64,000 nt of DNA from Zychaea mexicana. Lineage: Eukaryota; Mucoromycota; Mucoromycetes; Mucorales; Lichtheimiaceae. A program made the position numbers and the translations under genes. Positions 34,172-46,321 of this stretch are shown here, one piece after another (within the stretch, counting starts at the first letter, position 1; the number at the start of each line of letters is the position of its first letter). Where the stretch lies: NCBI RefSeq assembly GCF_025766255.1, contig NW_026516672.1:372001-436000 (forward strand). The letters are read 5' to 3'. Under the pieces are notes generated by a model, which worked only from the letters and a program-made list of their open reading frames with translations, was not told the DNA's origin and did not search any database.

Positions 34172-37100
34172 ATGAGTAGCAATCACTCACCATTGTCTAC
34201 TTTGCAGTTGACGTCTCCATTACCATCTCCTTCTGCCACTCCAGGCAGACCCGTTATTGGTGGTGACGATCAAGCCTTGCGCTCTCAGGGTGCCAGTAGC
34301 AGCAGCAACTCCAATGACGGATTTTCGTCTACCATTACTGGTGAAGGCGGCGGCGGCGTAGGCGGCAACAGCAACCACCGTGATACTAGTAATACCAGCA
34401 CTCTCATTAGCAGACGAGATACAATATGTTTGCACTTACCACCTGTTGGATCAGCAGCCACTGCCCAGGCCGAAGCAGACAGGCTTGTACCCGGCCATAA
34501 TAATCGATGGTCGCTTCCACCGCTTGTTTTTAATCCGCCATTGACTCACGGAGATGCTTTATACCCCTTGGCCAATATACCAACTCCATCTATGCTTCGC
34601 CAGTTACCTTTCACAATGCCAGGTGCAGAAGGAATCTTGGTGGAAATGGATTCTTCCTCTGATGGTCAGGTAAATTTGGAACCAAGCATGGGTTTATCTA
34701 TTGTTGCTGTTGTTCTTCTGTCCCTTCATCCCGGTTTCCACAGTAAAGTCCAACAAGTTTTTCTTTTGTTGTTATTTGCACTTTTTTCATAGGTGGCAGT
34801 ACATGTGTCAAGTGATACCAATCAAGCAAGTAATCAGTCACCACGAAAACGGCCAGTGTCGTGGTTCTCCAAAGAAGAGGACTGGGAAACCAACATCAGG
34901 AGCTCAAAGAGAACAGAAACATCTGTAAGGCTATCACTGCAAAAGCAGCAACAGCATGAGGCTCAAAATGATGAAGAGGATAAGCAGCAACGAAAACGAC
35001 ACTATTATAACCATTTATCACGCGCTGGAGCTAGCAGCAGCAGGAGCAGTAGTAACGATAACAGCAACAACTGTCAAGCGCCGGATGACAATGAGGAGCA
35101 GGAGCAGCAGCAGCAGCTATTTGCACCATCATCATCATCATCATCACCATCATCCGCTTCCGCATCATCTAGCATGTTTCCGTCCACTATACAATCTCCT
35201 TTACTCCCAAACAATATCAGGGCCCCTACCGACACGCCATCCTCTCCATCCGCCTCAGCCGCTGCCTCAACAACATCCTATCCCATGATCGACAATCCAG
35301 AGGAAAGCCCTAATTCCGCACTCCCATCTCCGTCACTGTCGCCTGTCTCTTCTGGCTCACAAGATATCATCTGGAGCCAAGCGGACACTAGTAATTCCCC
35401 GGAAATGATACCCTTAGACAAGCAGCTCAGCAAACAAACCGTAGTAGTGCCTTCAAGATCACACGAACCTCAACAACAGTCATCTATCACACCATCCACT
35501 ATTAACACTGCCACTGCCACCCTAACCACAACCCCATCACCAACTCCAACGTCCACCACAGCGACGACGACGACCTCTTCCTTGCCTACCCACATGTTGG
35601 ATACCTACGCCGAACTTCCGCAGAATATCCAAAATTATTTTCTTGTGCATTTGCTCCGCCGATCCCCCATGAGCGCTCTTAGACTCGCAAACTCCGCCAT
35701 CCTGCAAGCCCTGAGGATGGACATTATTGCTCGCCTCCCACCGTTACTTACACACCGCATTCTGCGTCTCGTCGACTTTTCCAGCCTGTGCAGAGCAACT
35801 GCTGTCTCACGTCAATGGCACAAGATTATTAACGGTGATGCCGAGTTATGGCAAGCCAAGTTCGAGGAGGCAGGATATGTTGTGTCACCCGACGACTCTG
35901 AGCAGTTCTTTGGCGGAAGCATGGATTTGAGTAGCCAAGCCTTGGCATACAAGGAATTATATCGACGACACTATCGCATGCAGCTCAACTGGAAGTACAA
36001 CCGATCAAAGCGTATGCAGCTGACCGGCCATTCCAATAACGTGGTGACGTGCTTACAGTTTGACGACGACAAGATCATCACTGGATCAGACGACCACAGC
36101 GTCAATATCTACGATATCAAGACAGGCAAACTGCGACGCGTCCTCGAGGGCCACGATGGCGGCGTATGGGCGCTGCAATATGTTGGTAACACACTGGTAA
36201 CAGGCTCGACTGACCGAACGATTCGTGTCTGGGATATCGAAACGGGCGAATGCTGTGATGTCTTGCGCGGACATGCGAGTACGGTGCGGTGCCTCACAAT
36301 TGTGATGCCGACACGGACGCGCGCAGGACACATGGAGCCGCAGCGCCCCATGCTTGTCAGTGGATCCCGCGACACAACCCTGCAGGTGTGGATGCTGCCT
36401 ACTCTTGAAAAAGATCACAGCAATAACGAGCCACAGCTGCAGCGACGAACACGGCATCCTGTCATGCCCTTGCATGCAAAGACGTCTTATCCGCTCGAGC
36501 CCATGTCTACCGACGCAGATGACCCGATGGGCGAATGGAACAATGTCGGTGCCGATTACCCCGGCACAAAATACCACGTTCATACGCTCACAGGCCACAC
36601 CATGTCCGTGAGAGACCTTGCTGCTCATGGGAATATCCTAGCTAGTGGTAGCTATGACAACACGGTGCGCTTGTGGCACCTGGAGATGGGACAATTGCGG
36701 CACGTGCTTGTTGGCCACGAGCAAAAAGTCTATTCGGTCGTCATAGATCCGAAGCGAAATCGATGCATTAGTGGCAGCATGGACTCTACCGTTCGTATCT
36801 GGAGTATTGTCGATGGAAGTTGTCTGCATGTCTTAGGAGGTAACTTGTCGAATTCAATGTCTCTTTTTATTTCTTTCATATAATCAAAGAGAGAGAAAGA
36901 TACTGATCGGACAATCCCAATGTACCAAATAGGTCACACCATTTTGGTTGGTCTGTTGGGTCTCACAGACAATTTCTTGGTGAGCGCAGCTGCTGATCAA
37001 ACACTCCGTGTATGGTCACCCGATGATGGTGAGCGGCAACATATACTTATTGGCCATCAAGGCGCTATCACATCGTTTCAGCACGACGAACACAAAGTTG

Positions 37101-37294
37101 TATCAGGATCTGAAGGTGGATTGAAGATGTGGAATATCAAGACAGGAGAGTTGATGCATGATCTAATCAAGAATGTAAGCGGCGTATGGAGAGTTGCCTT
37201 TGATGAAAGACGATGCGTTGCAGCTGTCAAATGCGCCGATAATATAACTCGTCTAGAAGTATTGGACTATGGAGTCGTTGGACTTTCTGAGTAG
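34172..37294 (+). CDS. CDC4: CDC4-like F-box/WD40 protein
   Basis: Three exons, 34172..34669, 34793..36839 and 36933..37294, give 968 residues. The first half is disordered (S, Q, T, P tracts). Residues about 479-525 form an F-box (LPPLLTHRILRLVDFSSLCR, ending SRQWHKI). From about 571 to the end there are seven to eight WD40 repeats, seen as LTGHSNNVVTCLQFDDDKII, LEGHDGGVWALQY, LRGHASTVRCLTI, LTGHTMSVRDLAAHG, LVGHEQKVYSVVID and later blades, many ending in [VM]W-x-[IL]. Cdc4/Fbw7-type receptors bring phosphorylated substrates to the SCF ubiquitin ligase and control cell-cycle entry. A long insert splits two blades (about 36390-36570). The ATG at 34172 follows a CAAC-rich leader. Confidence 0.9.
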
Positions 37295-37619
37295 AAGAGA
37301 AACATGTCCCTCTGACCCGCCAAAATACCCCCTCCCTTAGCCTCCCATATAAACACACCACACACATACTCAAAACTACTACTACTATTATCAACACACA
37401 CACGCACATTTCTCCGACTACGTTACCATCTTTTGTTTGCTCCCGCTAATTATATATTTATATATATTATAACACTCTCTTTTTATCTTACATACCAAAT
37501 CGAAACCCACATTTCTTTGTTCTCTCAAGCACACGCACACACGTATATTAAAAATCTAAGAAACATCATTTACAACCAATGAAAAACAAGAAAAGATGCT
37601 AATAATGGCTTTATTATAA
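37295..37619. other. Convergent 3' region
   Basis: Lies between CDC4 (+) and PFK (-). It is rich in CA repeats and T/A tracts (TATATATTTATATATATT at about 37451). No coding exon. Confidence 0.5.
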
Positions 37620-40600
37620 TTATTGGTTGTTGTTGCTACTATTCTCATTACTGCTATTATCACTGTTGTGTTCTTCAGCGAGAAGCTTCTGTGCCTGAGG
37701 TGTAAACATGCCCCGTCCAGATAGGAGGTCAACCAAGGGACGATGCTCAAACCACCAGGCAGCGCGCGGCTTTCTTTTCTTCAAGTCCGTAATCGGCAGC
37801 AACTCCTTAATAGAATTATTTTTGACATTGGCACCTGAAATACCCACAACAGCAACTGATTCGTCGCAGTCAGTAAGCTCAACAGGTACTGGCTGCTTTT
37901 CGCCGTGGGCCTTATCGAGTGCATTAGATGAATGATCCTCAATAAACTGGACACAGCGCATAGCGAGCCGTGTAGCGCGGATGCGATCAAGCGGTGACGG
38001 TGTATCGCCTTGCTGGATATGGCCCAAGACAGCTGTGCGGGAATCAAACAGCTGATGGCCTTCGTCTTTAAGAATATTACTGATCACATCGGTTGTGTAT
38101 GTTTCGCTGACATCCTCCGTCCGCAGAATGATACGGCCTTCAGACATATCGGCATCATCATCCATGTACATGGCCAACAAATGCTTGACGTCGGACTGCA
38201 GTCTTGACAAAGTGATACCTTCTTCTGGAATATAGATGGTGTTAGCACCGGATGCTAATCCGGCCTCAACAGCAAGGTAGCCCGACTTGCCGCCTTGGAC
38301 CTCGACAACAAACACACGTCGGCGCGAGGATCGCGCTGATTGACCAATAGCATCGCATGATGAGACAATAGCATTGAGCGACGTGTCTGTGCCCAACGAA
38401 TAGTCTGTTCCGGGAACATTGTTCGAAATCGTAGCCGGCAAGTGGCATATTGGGACACATAGAGATGGATAGTACTTGCGACCCTTTTCAAGTTCGACCA
38501 ACGACGAGAATGCTTCAAAACCACCGACTACCATCAGCCCCTGAATCTTGTTCTTCTGCATTTGGTACGCAACCATGCCCATATCTACGTCGATGCCGGG
38601 TACATGACGGTTGGTGCCGAGTTCAGAGCCTCCGTGAGAGGTCCATCCATCCACACCAATCCAAGTTGCGTCTTGCATGGTTCCGCGCACCAAACCCGAG
38701 AATCCATTGTACACAGCAATAGGATGATGGCCACGATTGAGCGCATAGCGTACAGCAGTTCTTGTTGCAGCATTCATACCACCAGACGGGGCACCTATAT
38801 GCACGATAGCGATCCGCAACCGTCGATGATCAGGTAGTACAATATTGGCGTTGCAATCATCCAGTATCGTGCTCGCTGTGAACGCGTCAAATTCTTCAGC
38901 AAATTGTGGATCGCGCAACTCCATGGCCCGTGCAAAGTTCTTTTCTTGGATCGCTTTGGCGACTTCGTGTGTTAATTCAACTGCTTGCATGAGCGGACAT
39001 GTTGCAACTCGGTTATTTCTGGAAATAATCAGTGGGGATGGCGTGTCGATCTTTGCAGTAAGCACTGCACGAACGGCTTCGACGCCTTGAATGGTTGCCA
39101 GCACACGGTCTGCAGCGCAAGGGGAGCCACCACGTTGAACATGGCCCAGCGTAGTAACCCGCGTATCCACGCCGAGTCGGTCGCATAAGATTGATTTGAT
39201 GTGATCTGCTTTGATGGGCTTGAGCGAGCTGTCGAGTGCACCTTCGGCAACAATAACAACTGTCTTGCGTTTTCCCAGATCGCGATGACGCTGCGTCACG
39301 TTACAAAGCCTTGACTCCCAATCATCCTCGCTCGGTGGTCGTTCGGGAATAAACACAAAATCTGCACCCGTGGCAATACCTGCCATCAGGGCTAACCAGC
39401 CACAGTGACGACCCATGACTTCGACGACGAATGCGCGAGAATGTGATAAAGCTGTAGTGTTGATCGAGTCAACCGCTTCACAGATTCGATGCAGCGACGT
39501 CACAGCACCAATGGTAATATCCGTGCTGCTCATATCGTTATCAATGCTGCCAACCAGACCAACAATCGTCAGATGCTTGTGCTTTTCCGCTTGTTCTGCT
39601 GAAATCCGGTTTGCGTCCTTGAGTGTATCGACAAGACCTGGCCATTCGGATCGGAAAACGTCAGCACCTGTCAACGAGCCATCACCGCCGCATACGATAA
39701 TGGAATCAATTCCTCTTTTGATCAGATTCTCGGCACCTTGGAGTCGTCCCTCGGATGTTTGGAAAGGTTTACACCGTGCAGTGCCAATAGATGTACCACC
39801 CTAACATACATATAGCAAGTATTGTTTCTCTCTTAATGATAGTCCATCATTTTTCTTTCGCTATCCAAATTCCTTACCACACGGATCCAGCCTCGTACGC
39901 TTTTCCAGTCCATTCTTCGGATCTGACTGCCGCCATCCACCAGACCTATAGAATAGTAGCCCATATAATCTTTGCATTAACTTTGGCTGTAAGAAATTAC
40001 TAAGAAGTGTGAAAGATAATCTGACCTTGATAGCCTTCGTATACGGCATACATTTCACAACCCTTGGATATACCATAACGGACGACCGCACGAACACACG
40101 GATTCATACCGGGCGCATCACCTCCAGACGTTAGAACAGCAATCTTGCGCGGCTGTTCAGCAGGCTGAGCTGCGCCTTCGATGGATGCCGGGACACCTTC
40201 GTGGCTCTGTTCATTCAACAAACCGGGGAACGCCAGCTTGTTGGTGAACAACAACACGTTACCGAGCGGATCCAGCGCATATAATTTTTCCGAGTCAGAC
40301 TCTGGCACATCTTGGACGGATGCGCCCAATTCTTGCAGCTGGGAACGGACCTTGTCGATATCCTTGGTGATCAAGACGATCACTTGTTCTTCCAAACCCC
40401 AATCGACATCCTCATTGGGTTTCTGATCACAGTCAACGGCTGATGCTGAAAGCGAGAGTTTGATGATTAATTTGTTGGTCAAGTTGCCGCGTGCTGTATC
40501 GAGTTTCAACCACACGTTGCGGATATGATTCTCCTCGTCGTCACCGTTCGTTTGCTCCTTGCCATTGGATCGTAATTGATCCAAACACTTTTTGAACGCA

Positions 40601-40686
40601 AAGGCGTTGTAGAAATGAAGCGTTTCTTCGAATTTGATGGGTGAGTTGGCGCGAAGTGATATGTGCGAGAATCCTTCTAATTGCAT
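37620..40686 (-). CDS. PFK1: ATP-dependent 6-phosphofructokinase (fungal type)
   Basis: Three exons, complement(37620..39800, 39878..39945, 40026..40686), give 969 residues, the size of fungal PFK subunits. It phosphorylates fructose 6-phosphate in glycolysis. Residues 1-200 are the extra N-terminal region of fungal PFKs, related to the glyoxalase-I fold ([20 protein letters not shown]...[16 protein letters not shown]). The N-terminal catalytic half has [53 protein letters not shown] and [13 protein letters not shown]. The C-terminal half (from [22 protein letters not shown]) is the duplicated regulatory half. The second exon is only 68 nt. The gene is intact and probably highly expressed. 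Confidence 0.95.
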
Positions 40687-41021
40687 AGCGAAGAGGGGTG
40701 GTAGGTCGTCTGCGTTGTGCGTGTTATTTGATTGTTTGTTTGGTACGAGCGGTTTGGTAAATGACAAAGGAAAAAGCCAGAAAAAGAAAAAAGACAAGCG
40801 GGACGGATACGTAGAATGAATAGCATGGGTGTTAAAAAATCCATCATTTTCTGCTATAATTAGTACCCCATCCCAGCAACTAATATCGAAGCATTTAGAA
40901 AAACCCTTGGATTAGAGAAGAGAAAGCCACCTTCATGCTTGTTGTTGTATTAAAGATGTGTGTATGTAGAATGTGCGTGTATGTGTGTATGTGTATATGT
41001 AATGAATATATCGGTAAATGC
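40687..41021. other. PFK promoter and HUL4 3' flank
   Basis: About 335 bp with GT/TG repeats (40960-41000). Both neighbours are on the minus strand, so the right part is the 3' end of HUL4 and the left part the PFK promoter. No coding exon. Confidence 0.5.
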
Positions 41022-44000
41022 TTATTTAACATAGAAACCTTGGCTCTCCATGACAGCTGTTTTCAGCATGCGCTCTAGCTTATCTTTGGTCTCATATCGG
41101 TATAGGACCAGTTGGTTAAAGCACGTGTGTGCTGACGGTAATCGGTTGCAGTCTTCGCCCCCACATGCAATCTTAAGATCCATATGTGTGGCTCCTGTCG
41201 CAGGTATACGGTCACTCCCAGTGACGAACATGAGCAGCTTGCGCTGCATGGATGGCTCCATGGCTTTCATGATGCTCCAAAAATGTCTAGAAGAACGAGA
41301 CAAGATTCGTTAGTTTTCTTGAAGCATGGGCAAATAGGAATGTAATTCAACGTACTGTATGGTATCTTCATCTTGTTCAAAGCCTTGATATTCAGTTTGG
41401 CCGCGTAAGTCATCGATTTCCAATGGTTCGTCGCTTCCTCGTACCAGCAATTCGATTTCCTGCGGTCGGAACAGTGACAAAGCATTGCCGCCGCACACAT
41501 GGTAGAATCCTCGTCGGAAAGCACCAAACTGTCGCTCGACGCTGGTCTCAAGAACATGGTTCACGTAGAGTTCGATGAACAACTGACGATTTTCGTTCGT
41601 CACCATCAGGTTTTCGCCGCCGGGTACTAAGGGAACCGACTTCCTTTGACCAAATGCTTCGACTTCAGCAACAAATGCACGACAAAAGGTGCTTTCTACA
41701 TCTCCTTCAAACGACAAAAGGTGTCGCAGCCCGCGTGCCAGAACTGGACGGAACACTTCAAGATCAGATAAACCGACCGGGTGACCCAGCAGCTTCTTAT
41801 AACATGCAGTAGGCAGGTGTATATCCAGAATCGTCGAGTTGTATATAGCCAGGCCTAAGACGATACCAACAAGGAAATATTGATCTTCATTTTCAAAGCT
41901 CACTGAATTAAACCAGCATAGGTTGGAGTCTTCGTCATAGGTGAACATGCCGTATTGCGGATCGAAGAGTGATCGCACCAGTAGCAAGAACCATTCTTTC
42001 CGGAGGCCACCTGCATCCACACCTTCTTCTCCCACAAATTCTATCCGTAATGATTTCTTAAGGTCCAATTCGTTCTGCGCCAACTATAACCGTGTTTATC
42101 CACCAGGTTAAATAAATGGGCACACACTCTAATGGTACGATGGTTTGCTCTAGGTAAAGTTGAAATCATAGTACCTGGAGGAGGGAATCTTCAATGAGAT
42201 TTTCACGTCTTACTCGTAGTACGAGATATGGCATGGATGCTTTTTGGTGGAAAAGCATATTAAAAAATGCTTCACGCCATTTCGTTTCCATTTGCCGCTT
42301 GGCGTCTGCTTCTAGAATTTGCATCTTTGCACCCATACTGATCAGGAAGGGGTATTGGCAGAATGCAAATTTCCTAAATAATGACAAAACTATTATTCTT
42401 AGCTATTGCTCTCATCTTCCCTTCATTCGCACACATTCCCTAGTCTGTCAGATACTGACCCTGATCGAGATTGCCACGATTCAAAGTCGCCTAAAAGGTT
42501 AATGTAATCAACCATTGTGTTATAAAACTCAAATATTGGCAATTTGTTGGCTTGATGATTTGCCGCGACTATATGTGATGATAGATTAGTAAAAGACGTA
42601 GCTATTTCGTCCCTTTAAGAAAAAAAACACTCACACAATAATGCCATGGTCCGTGCGGCACTGGATATCTTCCATTCCGATTCATAGGCTGCAGGCAAAC
42701 CATGCTTACTTCGTCGTGCTTTGGATACCCGATACGTGATAAATGCGTGCACAAGATGAACTTTGTCGCTGAAACCTTCAGTGGTATATCTGAGCAAACG
42801 CATATGTTAGTAATTCCCTTGCATGAACCATTAATGCATGTAGGTCAACTCATGAACTTCTTACTTTGAGAACCAGTTGACAAGCCCCTGATGACACTCA
42901 TTGTTGAGACAGCTCAGGATACCGAAAACTCGTTTCAATAGGTTGTGGTGGTATTTGGTTTCTGCGTGGAAGTTGTGTTGCGCCAAGAGAGGATTCTACA
43001 AAAAGAAGAGTGTGTATGCACGTGGTATGAGTTAACCAGCACACTCTTGTTGCAAGGTCCCCAGAGTCTTCATATACACTGTCTATTTGCACACCCACCT
43101 CCAGTACAATCAGCAAGAACCGAATGTCGCCCATTCTCCTTAATGGAAATGACGGTCGCTTCAGTAGCTTTTCGGTTGCTGTCATCATCCCTCGTATCAC
43201 ATTGACAGGCTATATGAATTAAATTCAGTGTTAATATGGTTGCATGGTGTAATTTTGTGGGGCACCGATCTTTTTCGGTGGTTTGTGTGGTCCTCGTCCT
43301 CTGTTTTACACCACTCTACTCTATCTTTCTTTCTCACCAAACTTAATAACATTCTGTATGCGCCACGGATGTCTTCCAAATTTAATCCGCTGTCTTCTAA
43401 TGACGTCTCCATTCCCTATAAGAAATTCAATTAGCCTTTTTCCCCTCTTTCACTGTTTAACGCAAGTAACTTACATTGGTGAAGCTATGGTTTAGGCAGA
43501 CCCAGCTGCCAAAAGCCGTTTCAACCAGCCTTTCGACAGGCTCATACAGCTTTTCTAGTTCTCTTTGCTCAAGTTCGCCAGATTCTCGTCGGGCTGCTTT
43601 TTCTTTAGCCGAGCATTTGGATGCCGTCCGTTTTAACTGTCGCAACGTGATAGGTTCGTTTGATATTTGTTTTCGGATATGCGGCTTCAAGTCGTTTACC
43701 GTATCGCATACCGGACACCGAAACCGAGCGACAGTTTCCGGGTAACGAAGTTCACTGTGGCGGTTTATGTATATATCAGAGAAGGTACAGGATAAGTATA
43801 CGGGATTCAAAACAAACAAATATGCAATACGCCCTCCACGTCTTCTCACACTATATTCATATACGCTCTCTGTTTGTGTCTCTCTCCGCTTTCACCACCA
43901 GTCTTACCTGCTGCAACACATGCACTTTCCATACGCCTAAGCAAAATATAAAAGAATAATAGGACGGATACGGTCACATAATAATCAGAAAGAGGCACTC

Positions 44001-44413
44001 TTATGTTGCCAATAATGAAGCACCACTTTATCTTTAATTTTTCGTATGTTACTTACCATGTCGAGAGCTCGTTCTTCGTTCGCTGGTTCAGTTTCAGCAG
44101 CGATTGGCTCATTGGTTTCAGCTACTAGTTCATTATCCTCGTGGTTGTTGTTATTGTTACTACTAGTCGTGTTATTGTGATGCGTGGTTGCAATGGCAGC
44201 AACTTGACCGGGTAAATAAACTGTTGTCGGTTTACGGGCGGAATTCGTATGTCCGGTGGTCATGTAAGAAGGATTCATTGTCGTAGCTGTGCTTGTCGCT
44301 GTTCTGCCGTTGTTACTGTTGCCGTTGACAAGTCCACCATGGATAGATTGTCGCCATGGTTCAAATGACGTACTATAAGTGCCGGATTCCGCCATGTCGT
44401 TGACTGTACCCAT
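41022..44413 (-). CDS. HUL4: HECT-type E3 ubiquitin ligase (HUL4/UBE3A-like)
   Basis: Eleven exons, complement(41022..41286, 41356..42083, 42175..42373, 42460..42568, 42635..42789, 42865..42995, 43099..43209, 43338..43415, 43475..43754, 43908..43936, 44057..44413), give 813 residues in one frame. After a low-complexity start, cysteines split over exons 2 and 3 (GKCMCC, later FRCPVCD) form a zinc-finger-like module, followed by a helical middle region. The C-terminal 350 residues are the HECT domain: DLKKSLRIEFVGEEGVDAGG, LRKEWFLLL, QYFLVGIVLGLAIYNSTILD and LPSAHTCFNQLVLY, with catalytic Cys781 that accepts ubiquitin from an E2. The N-terminal zinc module plus HECT domain resembles yeast Hul4 and animal UBE3A. 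Exon 2 is only 29 nt. Confidence 0.9.
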
Positions 44414-46250
44414 GCAATTTGTACTTTATTAGAGAGAGAGAAAGATAAAATAGAGGGCCTGTAACAAGAAGGGAAGGTTAAAAAAAGCCGAGCGCAGAAA
44501 GGTGCATCGAGGCAAAATATATTCAATATCCGCATACAAACCTTCTTTTGGACGTTTCGCTGGAGAATATATAAAAGCAGAGTGGTGTATATGGGAGAGA
44601 GACAGAGAGGGGAGTCTGCGGGAAAAGAAGGTAGACACAGTGCTGCTGTGGCTCACAGCTAACGGACAGTTGTGCAGCAGTTGACCCTTTTACTCTTTTT
44701 GCTTCACTTTAAATGCAACTAAGCGACAGGCGATGGATAAGCTTTTGTACCGATCATAACAGTTACTACACATAGGCGCTAGCAGGAACTATGCCAGTTA
44801 CAAGGTATTTCTGTGATTAGCTCTTACTCCACCTTTATTCATTGAGCATACATATGCATTGATGATGTTGGTTCTATGTGTAACCATGGTAGCGTTATTT
44901 TTCTCGTTTTGCCACGGGAAACAGCTGGAACACGTTTTTTTCCCGGAAAGTAAAGTTGCGTTAGGTGGAAATTGTTGTGGTCGCCACACTGGCCCAAGAG
45001 CGAATTCATACCATCACCGTCTTGGAAGCTTGCGACTTACGCAGCCACCAGTTATCAAGAAGAGAGAGCGAAGAGATGATACTATTACGTTAGCTTTTTG
45101 AAAATTACAAGGATGAAACCGGCCAGTATCCACATACGAAAAACTAATATCAAATTTAGAAATAGACAATGCCGATAATATATACGTATCTACGTTGCGT
45201 TCAAAGGTCATCATTGCCCGTATTAACTTAAGCTTGGTTCAATCGAGCACTTTCGGGTTATCATTTGCCACGAATGAAGTGAAGCATAGCAGGTTTCGCA
45301 AAAAGGAGACTTGAAGACGAGAAGAAGGAAAGCTTCTAGTTAAAGTTATATATGACGCCAATGAAAATTGCCTAACACTCTCATACACACATGGGCAAGA
45401 AATGTAGGCTAGACTAGCAAATGTGCCTGTTCCTTACTTTGAGATTTACAGTCTTTCCTACCACAAATATGGACAAGGCCTACTTCTGCACATACGAGGT
45501 TTGGCTTTTTAAATAACATTTATTGAAGCTTGAGTTTTAACCCTTTTACCTTTAAATACCAGAAGAACAAGTCTTGTACATACTATTGTCTGTACTCGAC
45601 AAACTGGCGTACATGGCGATACATAAACTCACCTTTCTGGGGTCAAATCTCTTAAATTGAACAGAAGCAGCACAGCAAAAAGCTAGAGCATATGTCGTTA
45701 CCATATTTGGCTATGTCGTTAAATTATAAAGTGACCCTTTTCCATTACATTTATATTGACAGGGCAGTCCTGTACCATGGCTGGACGGTCACTACGGCAT
45801 ATTCCGTGTAATCCTGATATGTTACACAGAATCATTGGAGATTTAGCATAGATTTTCGGTCGGTCTACTACCCATACAGCTGCTACTCTTCAAAGCTGTC
45901 AAAACAATTTTTTGCAGTGCGGTTTTTGCTTCAGTACAACTTTATGACATCAAGGCTAATCACACCGGGAAGAAAAATAAGGTATCTGTGGGGAATTCTT
46001 TCTCTTAGAAAATTGGTAGTAATGATCCTAATACAGGCTCATAATGACAAGTCTGTGATTTTTCTCGATACAATTATGTTACTTTAGGCAATCGTTTTCA
46101 CGTGAATTTAACAGGGACGTTCGCAGATAGGGTACTACAATCATTTTTTGTGACACATAAACACAGGTAAGAAAGTAAATGCATGATGATGTTATTGACA
46201 AATCTATTTATTAAAAAAATTAAGAGTTATGAGTTAGCTTGCTTTTGTAA
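44414..46250. other. Gene-free interval
   Basis: This begins with the HUL4 promoter (a GA/CT tract at 44431-44445 and a TATA-like sequence at about 44565). The remaining 1.5 kb shows no exon, RNA gene or repeat I can support. Short frames on both strands are motif-free. Confidence 0.45.
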
Positions 46251-46321
46251 CTCACAAAAAAGGAAACCCGTCCTTTCCATGCAAATCCACAGACAGAAAA
46301 AGAGAAAGAGAGAAAGTAAAC

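Noticed and set aside
36086..36628. 180-residue minus-strand frame inside CDC4
   Set aside because: Antisense shadow of the WD40 repeats.
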